The position numbers were made by a program, and so were the translations under genes. From assembly GCF_000789255.1 (NCBI RefSeq), contig NZ_CP009552.1, positions 1,488,001-1,552,000 of the forward strand: a stretch of DNA of 64,000 bases. The letters run 5' to 3'. This document shows positions 54,039 through 63,890 of this stretch, piece by piece. How positions within the stretch are numbered: position 1 is the stretch's first letter; each line of letters starts with the position of its first letter. Source of the stretch: Geoglobus acetivorans. Lineage in GTDB: Archaea; Halobacteriota; Archaeoglobi; Archaeoglobales; Archaeoglobaceae. Under the pieces are notes generated by a model, which saw only the letters and a program-made list of their open reading frames with translations, was not told where the DNA came from and ran no database searches.

Positions 54039-55265
54039 TCAGTAAATTTTTTCGTATTTTTTCTTATCTCCCTTGAAAGTCGCATCAATTCCAAGTTTTG
54101 CGGTGATATTGTCTTTAGCAGAGGGGTCAAGGCTGCTTCCCCTCGCATTTGTTATCACCACCAGGTCTCTGTCCGCCTGGAATCTCGTCGCAATGGCGTA
54201 CTCAACATCTTCCATGCTGTAAATATCAATGTCATCATCCACCACAACCACATGCTTCAGGCTCGGGTGGGCGGAAAAGGCAGCGAGTATCGCATTCTTT
54301 CCATCCCCGTCAGTTATCTTCTCAATCTGAACTATGGCATGGAGGTAATGCCTGCCCCCAGCAGTCATGATTACATTCTTCACCCTACAAACCCTCGCAA
54401 CAGCTCGATAAATTTCGGGTTCATAGGGTACGCCCATGAGCATCTGGTGCTCGTAACCCGCCGGAGTTATCGAATAGAACATGAAATCCTCCTTTGCGTA
54501 GATGGTGTCCACTTCAATTACCGGTGCTCTCCTTATCCGGTCGTATGTACCCGTTATGTCTATAAACGGACCCTCATCAACCATCTCCCCAGTTATCCTC
54601 CCCCTGATAACTATTTCGGACTCAGGAACATGTATGCCATCAACGTTGCTCACCTCAAGTGTTTTCATCAGCGACGAGGCGTAGTGGTATTCCATGCCCT
54701 CATCAACCCTTGTCGCTGATGCAAACATGAATAGCGGGTGTGGTGATATAGATATGGCAATTTCAAGCTCTTCGTCCCGATCAATGGCGGATTTCCACCT
54801 CAGATACGTGTGTCTTGGAGGCACGAGTCTAACAGCCATTTTCTTTTTACCCAGAATGAGCATTCTGTGGAAGCTTGCATTGTAACTTCCATAATCGTTA
54901 CCATTTCCTGTAACGATGATGCCTGCAGTTATGTACCTGCCGGCGTCGTTCTCAAAATACTTCGGAACCGGCAGATCTTCCAGACTGTCCAGCTCCACAT
55001 AGTCAACATCCCGTTCAACAATCCTTCCCCCTATTTTCAGATTCGCAAGATATTTTGCAAGGTCTGAAACGCAGATGTCCATATAGCCACACAAAAGCTC
55101 CCTGGTTGCGAGAAAGTTTGTGGCTACCTTTTTTCCCTCCACATTGATAATGGCAGGAGTTTTCTCAAGTCCATTCTCTCCAATGAATTTCACAACCTCC
55201 TCATGGCCGATTTCCTCTTCAAAGACCCTGTGACCAGCAGCCCGGATCGCATCCCTGAAATTCAT
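54039..55265 (-). CDS. UbiD-family decarboxylase, possibly anhydromevalonate phosphate decarboxylase
   Basis: 408 residues, UbiD family: YFENDAGRYITAGIIVTG, NASFHRMLILGKKKMAVRLV and DPSAKDNITAKLGIDATFKG at the C-terminus. UbiD enzymes need prenylated FMN. In most archaea one UbiD member decarboxylates anhydromevalonate 5-phosphate in the modified mevalonate pathway. The divergent neighbour here is HMG-CoA reductase, which supports that role. An aromatic-acid decarboxylase is the alternative. Confidence 0.82.
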   Translation of the reverse strand: MNFRDAIRAAGHRVFEEEIGHEEVVKFIGENGLEKTPAIINVEGKKVATNFLATRELLCGYMDICVSDLAKYLANLKIGGRIVERDVDYVELDSLEDLPVPKYFENDAGRYITAGIIVTGNGNDYGSYNASFHRMLILGKKKMAVRLVPPRHTYLRWKSAIDRDEELEIAISISPHPLFMFASATRVDEGMEYHYASSLMKTLEVSNVDGIHVPESEIVIRGRITGEMVDEGPFIDITGTYDRIRRAPVIEVDTIYAKEDFMFYSITPAGYEHQMLMGVPYEPEIYRAVARVCRVKNVIMTAGGRHYLHAIVQIEKITDGDGKNAILAAFSAHPSLKHVVVVDDDIDIYSMEDVEYAIATRFQADRDLVVITNARGSSLDPSAKDNITAKLGIDATFKGDKKKYEKIY

Positions 55266-55315
55266 AAAAATAACAGCAGGGAAAATTATAATAATTTTAT
55301 TGCAATTTTCAGCTT
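55266..55315. promoter_or_regulatory. divergent ubiD-like/hmgA promoter
   Basis: 50 bases with AAATTATAATAATTTTATT (55283-55301) in the centre, TATA-like in both directions. The two genes of the mevalonate pathway would be expressed from one control region. Confidence 0.45.
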
Positions 55316-56578
55316 ATGCCATCGTCAAGGATTCCGGGATTCTACAAGATGAGTGTTCATGAAAGAATCGAAAAGATTTCCGAATTTGCAGGATTGACTG
55401 AAGAGGAGAAGAAGATGCTCTTCGAGAAGGGTCTTCCCCTGGAAATAGCAGACAGAATGATTGAGAACGTCATAGGCACTTTCGAGCTTCCTTTCGGGAT
55501 AGCGACGAACTTCCTGATTGACGGCAAGGACTACCTCATCCCCATGGCCATCGAGGAGGCGAGCGTTGTTGCCGCTGCAAGCAACGCAGCAAAAATGGCA
55601 AGAGAGGGAGGAGGTTTCACAACAGATTATTCAGGAAACATCATGATCGGGCAGATTCAGGTAGTGGATCTCAAAGATCCGTATTCTGCAAAATTTGAGG
55701 TTTTGAGAAACAGAGAGGAGATAATAAAGCTCGCAAATGAGCAGGATCCCATTCTGGTTAACCTGGGTGGAGGGTGCAAGGACATAGAGGTGAGAATAAT
55801 CGAAAGCATAAAGGGGAAGATGCTGGTTGTCCATCTGATCGTGGATGTGAAGGACGCAATGGGTGCAAATGCAGTAAATACGATGGCAGAAGCCGTTGCC
55901 CCCCTTATTGAGGATATAACCGGTGGAAGGGTGTATCTGAGAATAATATCAAACCTTGCAGTTTACAGACTTGCGAGAGCGAAAGCTGTTTTCAAAAAGG
56001 ACGCAATAGGAGGGGAGGATGTCGTTGAAGGCATAATGAACGCCTACGCTTTTGCCGAGGCGGATCCATTCAGATGTGCCACCCACAACAAGGGGATAAT
56101 GAACGGAATCTCCGCAGTGGTTATAGCAACCGGAAACGATTTCAGGGCGGTTGAGGCGGGGGCGCACAGCTACGCCGCTCTTAGAGGCTACAAGCCTCTG
56201 ACAACCTACGAAGTGAATAAGGACGGAGATCTCGTAGGAACAATTGAGCTGCCCATAGCGGTCGGAACAATTGGCGGTGCGACAAAGGTAAACCCCTTAG
56301 CCCAGCTGAGCCTCAAGATTCTCGGAATAAATACTGCAGAAGAACTTTCGAGGGTCATGGCTGCTGTTGGACTCGCACAGAACTTTGCAGCCTTAAGAGC
56401 TTTGGCCACAGAAGGAATACAGAGAGGACACATGGAACTCCATGCGAGGAACATCGCAATAATGGCTGGGGCCAGCAAGGAAGAAGTGGATCAGGTTGTA
56501 GAAGAGATGCTGAAAGCCGGTAAGATAAGGATGGATATCGCCAAGGAGATAATAGAACGGCTGAGAAGCAAAAACTGA
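55316..56578 (+). CDS. hmgA: hydroxymethylglutaryl-CoA reductase, class II
   Basis: 420 residues. Class II (Pseudomonas/Archaeoglobus-like) features: [20 protein letters not shown] with the catalytic Glu, [25 protein letters not shown] with the catalytic Lys, GTIGGATKV, and ELHARN with the late His. It makes mevalonate for archaeal isoprenoid lipids. A. fulgidus is known to have a class II enzyme, unlike most archaea, which supports the taxonomic placement. It probably uses NADH. Confidence 0.94.
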   Translation: MPSSRIPGFYKMSVHERIEKISEFAGLTEEEKKMLFEKGLPLEIADRMIENVIGTFELPFGIATNFLIDGKDYLIPMAIEEASVVAAASNAAKMAREGGGFTTDYSGNIMIGQIQVVDLKDPYSAKFEVLRNREEIIKLANEQDPILVNLGGGCKDIEVRIIESIKGKMLVVHLIVDVKDAMGANAVNTMAEAVAPLIEDITGGRVYLRIISNLAVYRLARAKAVFKKDAIGGEDVVEGIMNAYAFAEADPFRCATHNKGIMNGISAVVIATGNDFRAVEAGAHSYAALRGYKPLTTYEVNKDGDLVGTIELPIAVGTIGGATKVNPLAQLSLKILGINTAEELSRVMAAVGLAQNFAALRALATEGIQRGHMELHARNIAIMAGASKEEVDQVVEEMLKAGKIRMDIAKEIIERLRSKN

Positions 56579-56600
56579 CATCAATTATTTTTGATTCCCC

Positions 56601-56879
56601 CTACAGTACCTTCACAAAAAATCTTGCAGGCTCTATCCACTCGCTCCTGCATTTCGGGCATCTTCCCGGATTCATTTTTTCAAACTCAAAGCCACACTTT
56701 TTGCACATCGGCGGAGACATAAGCAGCATTTTCCCCTTCCTCTTCAGAACTTTCGATGCCTTCTTCAGGGCATCATAAACCTCTTTTTCCCTGGAAATAT
56801 CCATTTCCAGGGCATAGCAGATTTCTCTGGCAGTCAATGGCCTTTCCTCGATGAGTGCGATAATCCTCTCAAGCTGCAC
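56601..56879 (-). CDS. small HTH plus zinc-ribbon protein
   Basis: 92 residues. The N-terminal 55 residues form a winged helix (LTAREICYALEMDISREKEV; YDALKKASKVLKRKGK). The C-terminal part is a zinc ribbon (CKKCGFEFEKMNPGRCPKCR). This architecture is common for archaeal transcription-related regulators and is conserved in Archaeoglobales and methanogens. Its target is unknown. Confidence 0.7.
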   Translation of the reverse strand: MQLERIIALIEERPLTAREICYALEMDISREKEVYDALKKASKVLKRKGKMLLMSPPMCKKCGFEFEKMNPGRCPKCRSEWIEPARFFVKVL

Positions 56880-57530
56880 GAGTTAAAGCAGGTCTCGTGC
56901 ATAATATAAAATCTGCCTTAAACTTATCAGTAGACAGAGCGTCAAAAACATATCACATCACAGGCGGTAAAGATGGTACTTCTTCCCGAAAGAGGCGAAG
57001 CTGAAGATTTAGAAGACATAACCACAGACTTCATGGTGGATATAGACATGACAGGAGACAATGGACACCACAAAAGAGCCTGTTCGAAGCAGGAATGATT
57101 GCAAAAAACATTTCAATCTGCAGGTTCACAAGGGATTTTGCATTTACAAAATTTAATTCCAAGTTCCCGAAAATGGAAGAGAGGAGTGCGGAACTGGGGA
57201 TGTTCGGCATAGAAGGGGTTCAGAAAGCATGTTGAAGGAGCAAGAAAGAGACCCGAGTTCACAGGGATAGAGCCAGAGTTTGTCAAAGGACACGCAGAGA
57301 AAATGCATGAGTAGTTTTAGAGAGTGTCGATCATGTCATAACTGATCCCCTTATGGAATCAGGAATACTCCCCAAACTTTGAAAGGTATGGTGCGAAATA
57401 CGGGGGCTTGCACACGAACAAATTTCAAGTAAAAAATATAAAAAACATCTTAGAAAATTACCTCGTCAGACTGGCGGACAAAAAAATTATATAATTCATG
57501 GCTCACTTTTTCCTCCAGGAGGTGGTACTG
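56880..57530 (+). pseudogene. gene-free stretch with decayed coding fragments
   Basis: No intact gene in 650 bases. Three fragments read like protein but lie in two frames and contain stops. 56973-57098 begins MVLLPERGEAEDLEDI. 57086-57236 includes FPKMEERSAELGMFGIEGV, which recalls the N-terminal domain of acyl-CoA dehydrogenases. 57366-57494 includes SPNFERYGAKYGGLHTNKF and ends ADKKII. They may come from one gene broken by indels, but I cannot name it with confidence. The eS17 promoter (TTATATAA at about 57487-57494) is at the right end. Confidence 0.4.
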
Positions 57531-57728
57531 GTGGGAACTGTAAAGCCAGCATATATCAAGAACATCGCAATGGAATTGCTCAAGAAATATCCGGATGCGT
57601 TCACGAACAGCTTTGATGAAAACAAAAAGCTCGTTCAGGAGTTTACCAATGTCAGAAGCAAAACTGTAAGGAACAGAATAGCCGGATACATTACAAGAAA
57701 AATAAACAAGGGCTGGAAGAATGTTTGA
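57531..57728 (+). CDS. rps17e: 30S ribosomal protein eS17
   Basis: 65 residues matching archaeal S17e: [39 protein letters not shown] and GWKNV. The true start is GTG 57531: GGAGGTGGT (57517-57526) is its ribosome binding site, and a TATA-like TTATATAA lies about 40 bases upstream. The longer frame from ATG 57498 would include the ribosome binding site. The end overlaps dapA by 8 bases. Confidence 0.93.
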   Translation: MGTVKPAYIKNIAMELLKKYPDAFTNSFDENKKLVQEFTNVRSKTVRNRIAGYITRKINKGWKNV

Positions 57729-58587
57729 GGGTGTAATTCCTGCCCTCGTAACACCATTTAAGGAGAATTTCGAAGTAGATTTTGAAGGTATTGCGAGGAA
57801 TCTGGATTATCTCGAAAAACACGTTTCTGCATTTGTGCCTACTGGCACCACCGGAGAAGCTGCAACCCTTAGCTACGAAGAACACATAAAGGTTGTGAGG
57901 TACGTCTGCGAGGTTTCGAAAAAACCGGTTATCGCGGGAGCAGGGTCCAATTCCACGAGAGAAGCCGTTTATCTTGCAAAGGAGGTTGAGAAGGCTGGAG
58001 CCGATGCGGCAATGTTCGTAACACCCTACTACAACAAGCCAAACCAGGATGGGCTTGTGGAGCATTACCGGGCCATTGCGGAAGAGATCAGCATCCCCAT
58101 GATCGTATACAATGTCCCGAGCAGAACAGGAACGAACATTCTGCCGGAGACGGCCAGAAAACTGGCGGAAATCGACAGCATCGCAGGAATAAAGGAGGCC
58201 AGCGGAAATCTGAAGCAGATAGCCCAGATACTAAAGCTCTGTCCCGACGATTTCACAGTCCTCTCCGGAGATGATTTCCTCACCCTGCCAATTATGCTGA
58301 TGGGCGGAAAAGGTGTAATCAGCGTTGCAGCCAATGTTGCACCTCACTTAATGAACGAGATGTACCAGGCGTTTGTTTCGGGCAACATTGAAAAAGCAAG
58401 GGAAATCCACTACAGACTGATGCCGCTTTTTGATGCCCTGTTCATAGACACCAACCCGATTCCGGTCAAAAAAGCTCTCGAGCTTATGGGTCTTGCGGGT
58501 GGAAAACCCAGACTTCCCCTTGTGGAGCTGAGTGGCGAAAAAACAGAAAAACTCAGGGAAGTTCTGAAAGACCTTGAACTAATTTAG
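57721..58587 (+). CDS. dapA: 4-hydroxy-tetrahydrodipicolinate synthase
   Basis: 288 residues, class I aldolase fold. [11 protein letters not shown] with the pyruvate-site Thr pair, catalytic Tyr in [10 protein letters not shown], Schiff-base Lys in GIKEASGNL, and [17 protein letters not shown]. First committed step of lysine synthesis. Coupled to rps17e by an 8-base overlap; dapB lies 1 kb downstream. Confidence 0.94.
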   Translation: MFEGVIPALVTPFKENFEVDFEGIARNLDYLEKHVSAFVPTGTTGEAATLSYEEHIKVVRYVCEVSKKPVIAGAGSNSTREAVYLAKEVEKAGADAAMFVTPYYNKPNQDGLVEHYRAIAEEISIPMIVYNVPSRTGTNILPETARKLAEIDSIAGIKEASGNLKQIAQILKLCPDDFTVLSGDDFLTLPIMLMGGKGVISVAANVAPHLMNEMYQAFVSGNIEKAREIHYRLMPLFDALFIDTNPIPVKKALELMGLAGGKPRLPLVELSGEKTEKLREVLKDLELI

Positions 58588-58606
58588 CTCTCTTCATTTC
58601 TGACAC

Positions 58607-59004
58607 TCAGTTCTTCACCCAGTCACTCAGATAGAGCCTGTATGTCTTTCCAAACCTCTCACGGTAGATCAAGTCCTTTTCCTCGAGCTTTTTAACAATC
58701 ATGGATACCTTCGATGTGGAGAAGCCTGTTCTGAAATTTGCCTGTATCTGAGAGGCGTAGGAGTTTCAGATGCGATTCTCATCCTTTTCCCCGATTTGTC
58801 TTTAAAACAGACGATAAAAGGAGCGACAATCAGTGTTATTCCCGCAACAGACAGAATTGATGGCAAAGAGGAATAGAATGACGAATAAACTGAAGGGCGC
58901 ATCATCGTGCATTCATTCTTGTATGCCTGAGACCCAGAGACCACAAAAGAAGACAGTATCAGGAACATGCCGACAATGACTGCCGCGAGATGAACGGGTC
59001 TCAT
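58607..59004 (-). pseudogene. broken gene: two-helix membrane protein fused to winged helix
   Basis: The 5' part (from ATG 59004) encodes two membrane helices (VHLAAVIVGMFLILSSFVV; ILSVAGITLIVAPFIVCF). Its frame runs on to 58699, but a wing-and-recognition-helix segment continues in another frame to TGA 58607-58609: YASQIQANFRTGFSTSKVSM, then IVKKLEEKDLIYRERFGKTY. The frame change is near 58760-58775, and the first helix of the DNA-binding domain seems lost. Probably a decayed membrane-bound regulator of a type common in Archaeoglobales and haloarchaea. Confidence 0.6.
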
Positions 59005-59206
59005 GAAAGATATTGAACGATGTGGAAAATTAAACATTACACTCCTTCACGCCTGAACCGGAGGTATGGGGGGACTGCTTAAAATCCTGAACCATCCCCT
59101 GATTCGATAAACCTTTATGAAACATCTCCTCGCCAGTTTCACCCTCGTTTTCACCCCCAACAAATATTGCCTCTCAGGACAAAGTTATGTTCAGAGGTGA
59201 TGTAAA

Positions 59207-59467
59207 ATGATGGGTTACGGTGGAATGATGGGCGGCTATGGATTCGACGGCATGGGTTACTACGGCCTCGGGTTCATCTGGCAGATAATCTGGCTGGTCG
59301 TTATAGTCGCGGTAATCTACCTGGTAATAAATGCGCTCAGCCAGAACAGGGGAAGTTCAAACTCAGGAGGAGAGAGCAGGGCGCTCAGAATACTGGACGA
59401 GAGGTTTGCGAGGGGAGAGATTGATGCCGAGGAGTACAGGAAGCTCAAAGAAGAACTTCTGAGATGA
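59207..59467 (+). CDS. SHOCT-domain small membrane protein
   Basis: 86 residues: a Gly/Tyr/Met-rich N-terminus (MMGYGGMMGGYGFDGMGYYG), one membrane helix (WQIIWLVVIVAVIYLVINAL), and a C-terminal SHOCT motif (LRILDERFARGEIDAEEYRK). GAGGTGATG upstream acts as ribosome binding site. SHOCT proteins are often oligomeric; the function here is unknown. The Met/Gly-rich start could bind metal. Confidence 0.8.
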   Translation: MMGYGGMMGGYGFDGMGYYGLGFIWQIIWLVVIVAVIYLVINALSQNRGSSNSGGESRALRILDERFARGEIDAEEYRKLKEELLR

Positions 59468-59479
59468 CACCTCCCCAAC

Positions 59480-59501
59480 AGGGAGTTTTTTTCAACTCCC
59501 T
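59480..59501 (+). terminator. hairpin downstream of the SHOCT gene
   Basis: AGGGAGTT-TTTTTC-AACTCCCT: an 8-base perfect stem with a T-rich loop, 12 bases after the SHOCT stop codon. It is the only clear intrinsic-type hairpin I noted and may end or stabilise this transcript. Confidence 0.5.
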
Positions 59502-59519
59502 TAATGCTGTTTCTCAGAG

Positions 59520-59554
59520 TTACGCATTATCTCAATCGGCCTATCTTTGCGTAA
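59520..59554. promoter_or_regulatory. spaced inverted repeat upstream of dapB
   Basis: TTACGCA (59520-59526) and TGCGTAA (59548-59554) form a perfect 7-base dyad with 21 bases between arms, about 57 bases before the dapB ATG. A TATA-like CGCTTAAAC lies about 15 bases further on. The geometry suits a dimeric or tetrameric regulator binding two turns apart. Chance occurrence cannot be excluded. Confidence 0.35.
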
Positions 59555-59610
59555 TGTGATTGTGTCGCTTAAACAAAACCTTTTTCTGTATCCCATCCAA
59601 ATAAAAAATC

Positions 59611-60381
59611 ATGAAAATCGCTGTTCACGGCGCAGCAGGGAGAATGGGAAAACTTGTGGTTAAGAACGCAGTTGAAGAGGGTTTTGAGGTTGTCCAGGCC
59701 TTCGACGTATCAGGGATTGGAGAAGACGCCGGAGAAATTGCCGGAATTGGAAAGATTGGCGTTCCGGTTTCAGATAATGTTGAAGAGCTTTCATGCGACG
59801 TCGTGATTGACTTCTCAGTTCCATCTGCAACCATGAAACTGCTCGAGGTGTGTGCTGAGAAGGGTGTAAAGGCTGTTGTGGGGACAACCGGTTTGAGTGA
59901 GGATCAGAAGAAGAGGATCGAAGAAATTGCTGGCAAAATTCCTGTTGTTCTTTCACCAAACTTCAGCGTCGGTGTGAACATATTCTGGAAGGCACTGGAG
60001 ATGCTTGCTGAGAAACTTTCCGACTACGACATGGAAATCTTTGAAATCCACCACCGTTTTAAGAGAGATGCACCAAGCGGGACTGCTCTGAGAGCGGGAG
60101 AGGTTTTGAAAGAGGCATCAGGTAAAAACCTGAGGTTCGTGTTTGGCAGAGAGGGCGAAAGCCTCAGGAGCGATGAGGAGATCGGCATGTTTGCAGTCAG
60201 AGGCGGGGACGTGGTAGGAGAACACACAGTATTTTTCATAGGCTTCGGAGAGAGAATTGAGCTGACTCACAGGGCATGGAACAGAGAAGCATTTTCGAGA
60301 GGAGCTGTGAAGGCTGCAGGCTGGATTGCGGGTGTTGATGAGCCGGGCCTTTATTCCATGAAAGACGTTCTCGGCATTTAA
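59611..60381 (+). CDS. dapB: 4-hydroxy-tetrahydrodipicolinate reductase
   Basis: 256 residues. NAD(P) motif HGAAGRMGKLV at the N-terminus, GTTGLSEDQ, and the catalytic EIHHRFKRDAPSGTAL. Second step of the diaminopimelate route, acting after DapA. It has its own promoter region, separated from dapA by about 1 kb of small or broken genes. Confidence 0.94.
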   Translation: MKIAVHGAAGRMGKLVVKNAVEEGFEVVQAFDVSGIGEDAGEIAGIGKIGVPVSDNVEELSCDVVIDFSVPSATMKLLEVCAEKGVKAVVGTTGLSEDQKKRIEEIAGKIPVVLSPNFSVGVNIFWKALEMLAEKLSDYDMEIFEIHHRFKRDAPSGTALRAGEVLKEASGKNLRFVFGREGESLRSDEEIGMFAVRGGDVVGEHTVFFIGFGERIELTHRAWNREAFSRGAVKAAGWIAGVDEPGLYSMKDVLGI

Positions 60382-60429
60382 TTTCGAAGCCTTTATCTCT
60401 TTCTTCATCAACTTTTCCGGGGGATAATC

Positions 60430-61251
60430 ATGGTGTCCTTTGAAGAGGTTGCTGAGACTGTTGTTGAGCTTTTCAGGAAGGCCGAGACTGAACTGCCTGA
60501 GGATGTTATTCAGGCTTTGAAAAACGCATACGAGCAGGAAGACAATGAAGTGGCGAGAAACACGATTGGGGCAATTCTGAGGAACATTGAGGCCGCAAGG
60601 GGTTTGAAGGTTCCCATGTGCCAGGATACCGGCCTTCCAATAATCTTCGCCGAGGTTGGAAGAGATCTTCGCCTGGACTTCAATCTGAGGGATGCGATAG
60701 TTGAGGGTGTAAGAAGAGCCACAAAAGAGGTCCCGCTCAGACCGAATGCCGTGCATCCGCTTACGAGAGAGAATCCGGGAACCAACATCGGCCCCCACGT
60801 ACCTCTGATAACGATGGATGTCGTGGAAGGGGATGCCCTCAAACTCACGGTACTGCCCAAGGGTGCCGGAAGCGAGAACGTCTCCGCTCTAAGGATGCTC
60901 CTCCCCAGTCAGGTCAATAACGTGGAGAGGTTCATAATCGAGGTTGTGAAGAATGCGGGAGGAAAACCCTGTCCACCCATAATAGTTGGAGTCGGGATCG
61001 GCACCACCTTTGATGGGGCCGCAAAGCTTGCTAAGAAGGCTCTTCTCAGAAACGTGACCAGCATGGACGAATTTGAGAGGGGATTGCTGGAGAAAATAAA
61101 CAGCCTCGGCATCGGTCCGGGAGGACTTGGCGGAAAAACAACTGCTCTGGCAGTTCTTGTTGAAACCGGCTACTGCCACACCGCATCTTTACCAGTGGCA
61201 GTGAACATCCAGTGCTGGGCGAACAGAAGAGCTTCAGCCATGCTGAGGTGA
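60430..61251 (+). CDS. fumarate hydratase class I, alpha subunit
   Basis: 273 residues, the Fe-S domain of a two-subunit class I fumarase. Cluster cysteines are in [24 protein letters not shown] and [12 protein letters not shown] related tartrate dehydratase is possible, but fumarase is expected for the carbon metabolism of Archaeoglobales. Its stop overlaps the beta-subunit start region (TGATG). Confidence 0.9.
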   Translation: MVSFEEVAETVVELFRKAETELPEDVIQALKNAYEQEDNEVARNTIGAILRNIEAARGLKVPMCQDTGLPIIFAEVGRDLRLDFNLRDAIVEGVRRATKEVPLRPNAVHPLTRENPGTNIGPHVPLITMDVVEGDALKLTVLPKGAGSENVSALRMLLPSQVNNVERFIIEVVKNAGGKPCPPIIVGVGIGTTFDGAAKLAKKALLRNVTSMDEFERGLLEKINSLGIGPGGLGGKTTALAVLVETGYCHTASLPVAVNIQCWANRRASAMLR

Positions 61252-61256
61252 TGGTT

Positions 61257-61847
61257 ATGGTGGAACACTGGTTAAAAACCCCTATTGGTAAGGACGAGAT
61301 TCTGAACCTGAATGTTGGCGACGTGGTTTACATAACCGGTACAATGATCACAGCAAGAGATGAGGCCCATGTCAGAATGCTGGAGTACTTTGATGAGGGA
61401 AACGAACTGCCATTCAGGATTGAAGACGTGGTTATCTACCACTGTGGACCAATAATCGTGGAGGATGGCGGAAAATACAGAACAATCTCCGCTGGCCCAA
61501 CGACCTCTGCCAGAATGAATTCTCTCACACCAAAGGTCCTGGAGAGGGTTGACAGAATGGTTATTGTGGGAAAAGGTGGCATGAACGAGGAAGTGATAAA
61601 CGCTCTGAAGGGCAAGGGAGTGTATCTTGCGTACACCGGAGGGGCAGGAGCGCTTGCAGCACAGACCATAAAGACAGTCAGGGATGTTTACTGGAAAGAC
61701 CTTGGAATGCCTGAAGCTGCCTGGGTTTTTGAGGTGGAGAACTTTGGACCGTGTATAGTTGGAATAGACTCCAAGGGCAACAGCCTTTACAAGGAGGTTG
61801 AAAAAACGGTTGAAGAAAACTTCAGGAAAATCCTTTCTCAGCCATAA
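61257..61847 (+). CDS. fumarate hydratase class I, beta subunit
   Basis: 196 residues, the swivel domain: [46 protein letters not shown] and [17 protein letters not shown] 61257 is preferred: GAGGTGAT at 61245-61252 is a good ribosome binding site. ATG 61251 in the same frame is possible. It overlaps the convergent regulator gene by 26 bases. Confidence 0.9.
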   Translation: MVEHWLKTPIGKDEILNLNVGDVVYITGTMITARDEAHVRMLEYFDEGNELPFRIEDVVIYHCGPIIVEDGGKYRTISAGPTTSARMNSLTPKVLERVDRMVIVGKGGMNEEVINALKGKGVYLAYTGGAGALAAQTIKTVRDVYWKDLGMPEAAWVFEVENFGPCIVGIDSKGNSLYKEVEKTVEENFRKILSQP

Positions 61848-62634
61848 CTTCATCAACTATTTTATTGAACCGGGCATCCTCTGCATTGTCCCAGAGGTAA
61901 GTGAACAGATGCTCACACCATGTTATGAATCTCTTGTCCTCGGAGACATAGAACCTGTCAACCCTGTCATTCAACTGCAGAATCGCAAACTCACCGTCAA
62001 TAACTCCAAGCTGTATCGGAGTGTCGAAAACCTTCACGTGCACCTTGCGCTTGATCAGTTCGTATTCCTCCTTTGTGAGATTCATATCCTGGAGAACTTT
62101 TCTGAAAGTCGAACCTCTGCCATAGAGGGTTTCGCGGTTTGAGATAACCCTTTCTTCCACCCCCTGCAGGTTCTTCTCCACCATTAGTTTGTAAACGTCG
62201 TAGCTTATGACCTTGTCAACATAAAGGCCGTACTCCTTTGCTTCAGCAATTCTTTCAACACCGAGCTTCAGCGCACTTTCAATGTCCATTACCTCGGCCC
62301 TTCTCAGATTGTGTATTCCTGCCAGGAACCCCGGTGGTAGAATCTCAACAAACTCCGGAACACCGTTAATGTCGTCTTTGAATTCATACACTGCCTTTAT
62401 AACGTCAATGACTTTCAGAAATGCCAGTCCCGCTCCGGTAAGACAGTATTTCTCGTCCTCCCGTCTCACAAGGCCCTCTTCCTCGAAAATTGTGAGGGTT
62501 CTTGATAGTGTGGAAGGAGCATAGCCGTTGATATTGAGAATCTCTCTGAAAGTGCAGGGCTTCCCCATTAAACTTTCAAGAATTCGAACCTTTTCCTCCT
62601 TTACGAGTTCCTTTGAGATACTATCAAATCCCAT
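61822..62634 (-). CDS. FilR1-like (DUF1724) transcriptional regulator
   Basis: 270 residues: an N-terminal winged helix ([28 protein letters not shown]) and a C-terminal sensor domain resembling the FilR1 middle domain of methanogen and Archaeoglobus regulators ([38 protein letters not shown]). The ligand is unknown. It lies 7 bases downstream of nth and is probably co-transcribed with it. Confidence 0.75.
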   Translation of the reverse strand: MGFDSISKELVKEEKVRILESLMGKPCTFREILNINGYAPSTLSRTLTIFEEEGLVRREDEKYCLTGAGLAFLKVIDVIKAVYEFKDDINGVPEFVEILPPGFLAGIHNLRRAEVMDIESALKLGVERIAEAKEYGLYVDKVISYDVYKLMVEKNLQGVEERVISNRETLYGRGSTFRKVLQDMNLTKEEYELIKRKVHVKVFDTPIQLGVIDGEFAILQLNDRVDRFYVSEDKRFITWCEHLFTYLWDNAEDARFNKIVDEVMAEKGFS

Positions 62635-62641
62635 GTTATAT

Positions 62642-63292
62642 TCAATCGGCTCTCGGAGATATATTTTTCTCTTTTCGATAATATCTGCAGTGGATGGAAA
62701 TCTTGCACTCCTCGCACATGGGTCTGAGAGGTTTGCATACCGTCTGACCGTAACCCACGAAAGCCCTGTTCACCCTTCTCCAGAGCTTTTCGGGAATCCT
62801 CTTCTTAAGTTCGATTTCTGTTTCCTCAGGGGTTTTTGTTTCAACGACTCCGAGTCGGTTGGCAATTCTGTGGACGTGCGTGTCCACGGCTATGGTTTCA
62901 ACACCAAAGACCTCAGAGAGGACAATATTTGCAACCTTTCTCCCAACTCCGGGAAGTTTCAGGAGACCTTCGAGTGTTGAGGGAATCTCTTTTCCGTCAA
63001 GCTCCTCAGCAAGCTTCTTCAGGATTTTTGCCTTGTTTCTGTAAAATCCAACACCTTTCAGGAGGTCTTCAAGTTCCCGGGTTTCCATGTTTTTCAGATC
63101 TGAAAAATCGCTCACCCTCTGAAACAGCCTGTCTGCAACACTCACGGTCTGTTCGTCTCTTGTCCTTGTGGAGAGTATTGCGGAAATGAGCACTTTAAAT
63201 GGGTCAGATGTCCTTTCTTTCAGCGTGTAAACGGGTGCATTTCGCCTCCTTGCCTCATCCTCCATAATGTCGAGAATTTTATCAATGCTCAC
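62642..63292 (-). CDS. nth: endonuclease III (DNA glycosylase/AP lyase)
   Basis: 216 residues. Helix-hairpin-helix LPGVGRKVANIVL with the catalytic Lys, Asp in VDTHVHRIANRLG, and the Fe-S loop CX6CX2CX5C (CKPLRPMCEECKISIHC). It removes oxidised pyrimidines. The start overlaps the HAD gene by 11 bases. Confidence 0.94.
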   Translation of the reverse strand: MSIDKILDIMEDEARRRNAPVYTLKERTSDPFKVLISAILSTRTRDEQTVSVADRLFQRVSDFSDLKNMETRELEDLLKGVGFYRNKAKILKKLAEELDGKEIPSTLEGLLKLPGVGRKVANIVLSEVFGVETIAVDTHVHRIANRLGVVETKTPEETEIELKKRIPEKLWRRVNRAFVGYGQTVCKPLRPMCEECKISIHCRYYRKEKNISPRAD

Positions 63293-63863
63293 TGAGCCTC
63301 ATCTCCAGGATTTTCACGAGTTCTGCATGGGACCTGAATGTGAAATCTGGCGTGAACCCGAATTTTTCTGCAAGGCCCTTATTTCGCCCATTTTCAAAAA
63401 ACCAGAATTCAATACCTGTGTTTCTTGCAGTGAGATAGTCATATACGTAGTCTCCAACCATGGCCGCCTCGCTTTTGTCCACCCCGACCTCCTCCATGGC
63501 GTGAATCACGGGCAGGGGAGAGGGTTTGATGTCGTCCTCTCTCGTAAACACAAAATCGAATTCAAGTCCGTGCCTTTCCATGTTAATTCTCACACTTTTG
63601 ATTGAGTTTCTTGTGTATAGGGCCGTGTAGATATCCCTCCGATCAAGATACTCTAACAGGTCTTTCACGCCAGGATAAAGCCGTGATCTCTTCGCACACT
63701 CAAGCTCATAACTTTCCAGAACCTTCAGCATCTCTCTGCCTTTTTCACTCCGGATTATCTCCTCAAGAATGGGTCCATTTATCCTGAGAACGCTTTTTAT
63801 TCTGTCAACCGGAATGTTGAATTCCACCAAGGTACCATCAAGGTCAAATATTATCAGCTTCAC
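63282..63863 (-). CDS. HAD-superfamily hydrolase (phosphatase)
   Basis: 193 residues with the HAD motifs: I IFDLDGTLVEF, II (ALYTRNS), III/IV in KPSPLP and MVGDYVYDYLTARNTG. The cap domain is small and helical, as in phosphoglycolate phosphatase-like members. The substrate is undetermined. First gene of HAD-nth-regulator. Confidence 0.85.
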   Translation of the reverse strand: MKLIIFDLDGTLVEFNIPVDRIKSVLRINGPILEEIIRSEKGREMLKVLESYELECAKRSRLYPGVKDLLEYLDRRDIYTALYTRNSIKSVRINMERHGLEFDFVFTREDDIKPSPLPVIHAMEEVGVDKSEAAMVGDYVYDYLTARNTGIEFWFFENGRNKGLAEKFGFTPDFTFRSHAELVKILEMRLSEH

Positions 63864-63890
63864 AGCAAAAAGAGATTTTACGCTGGAGTA

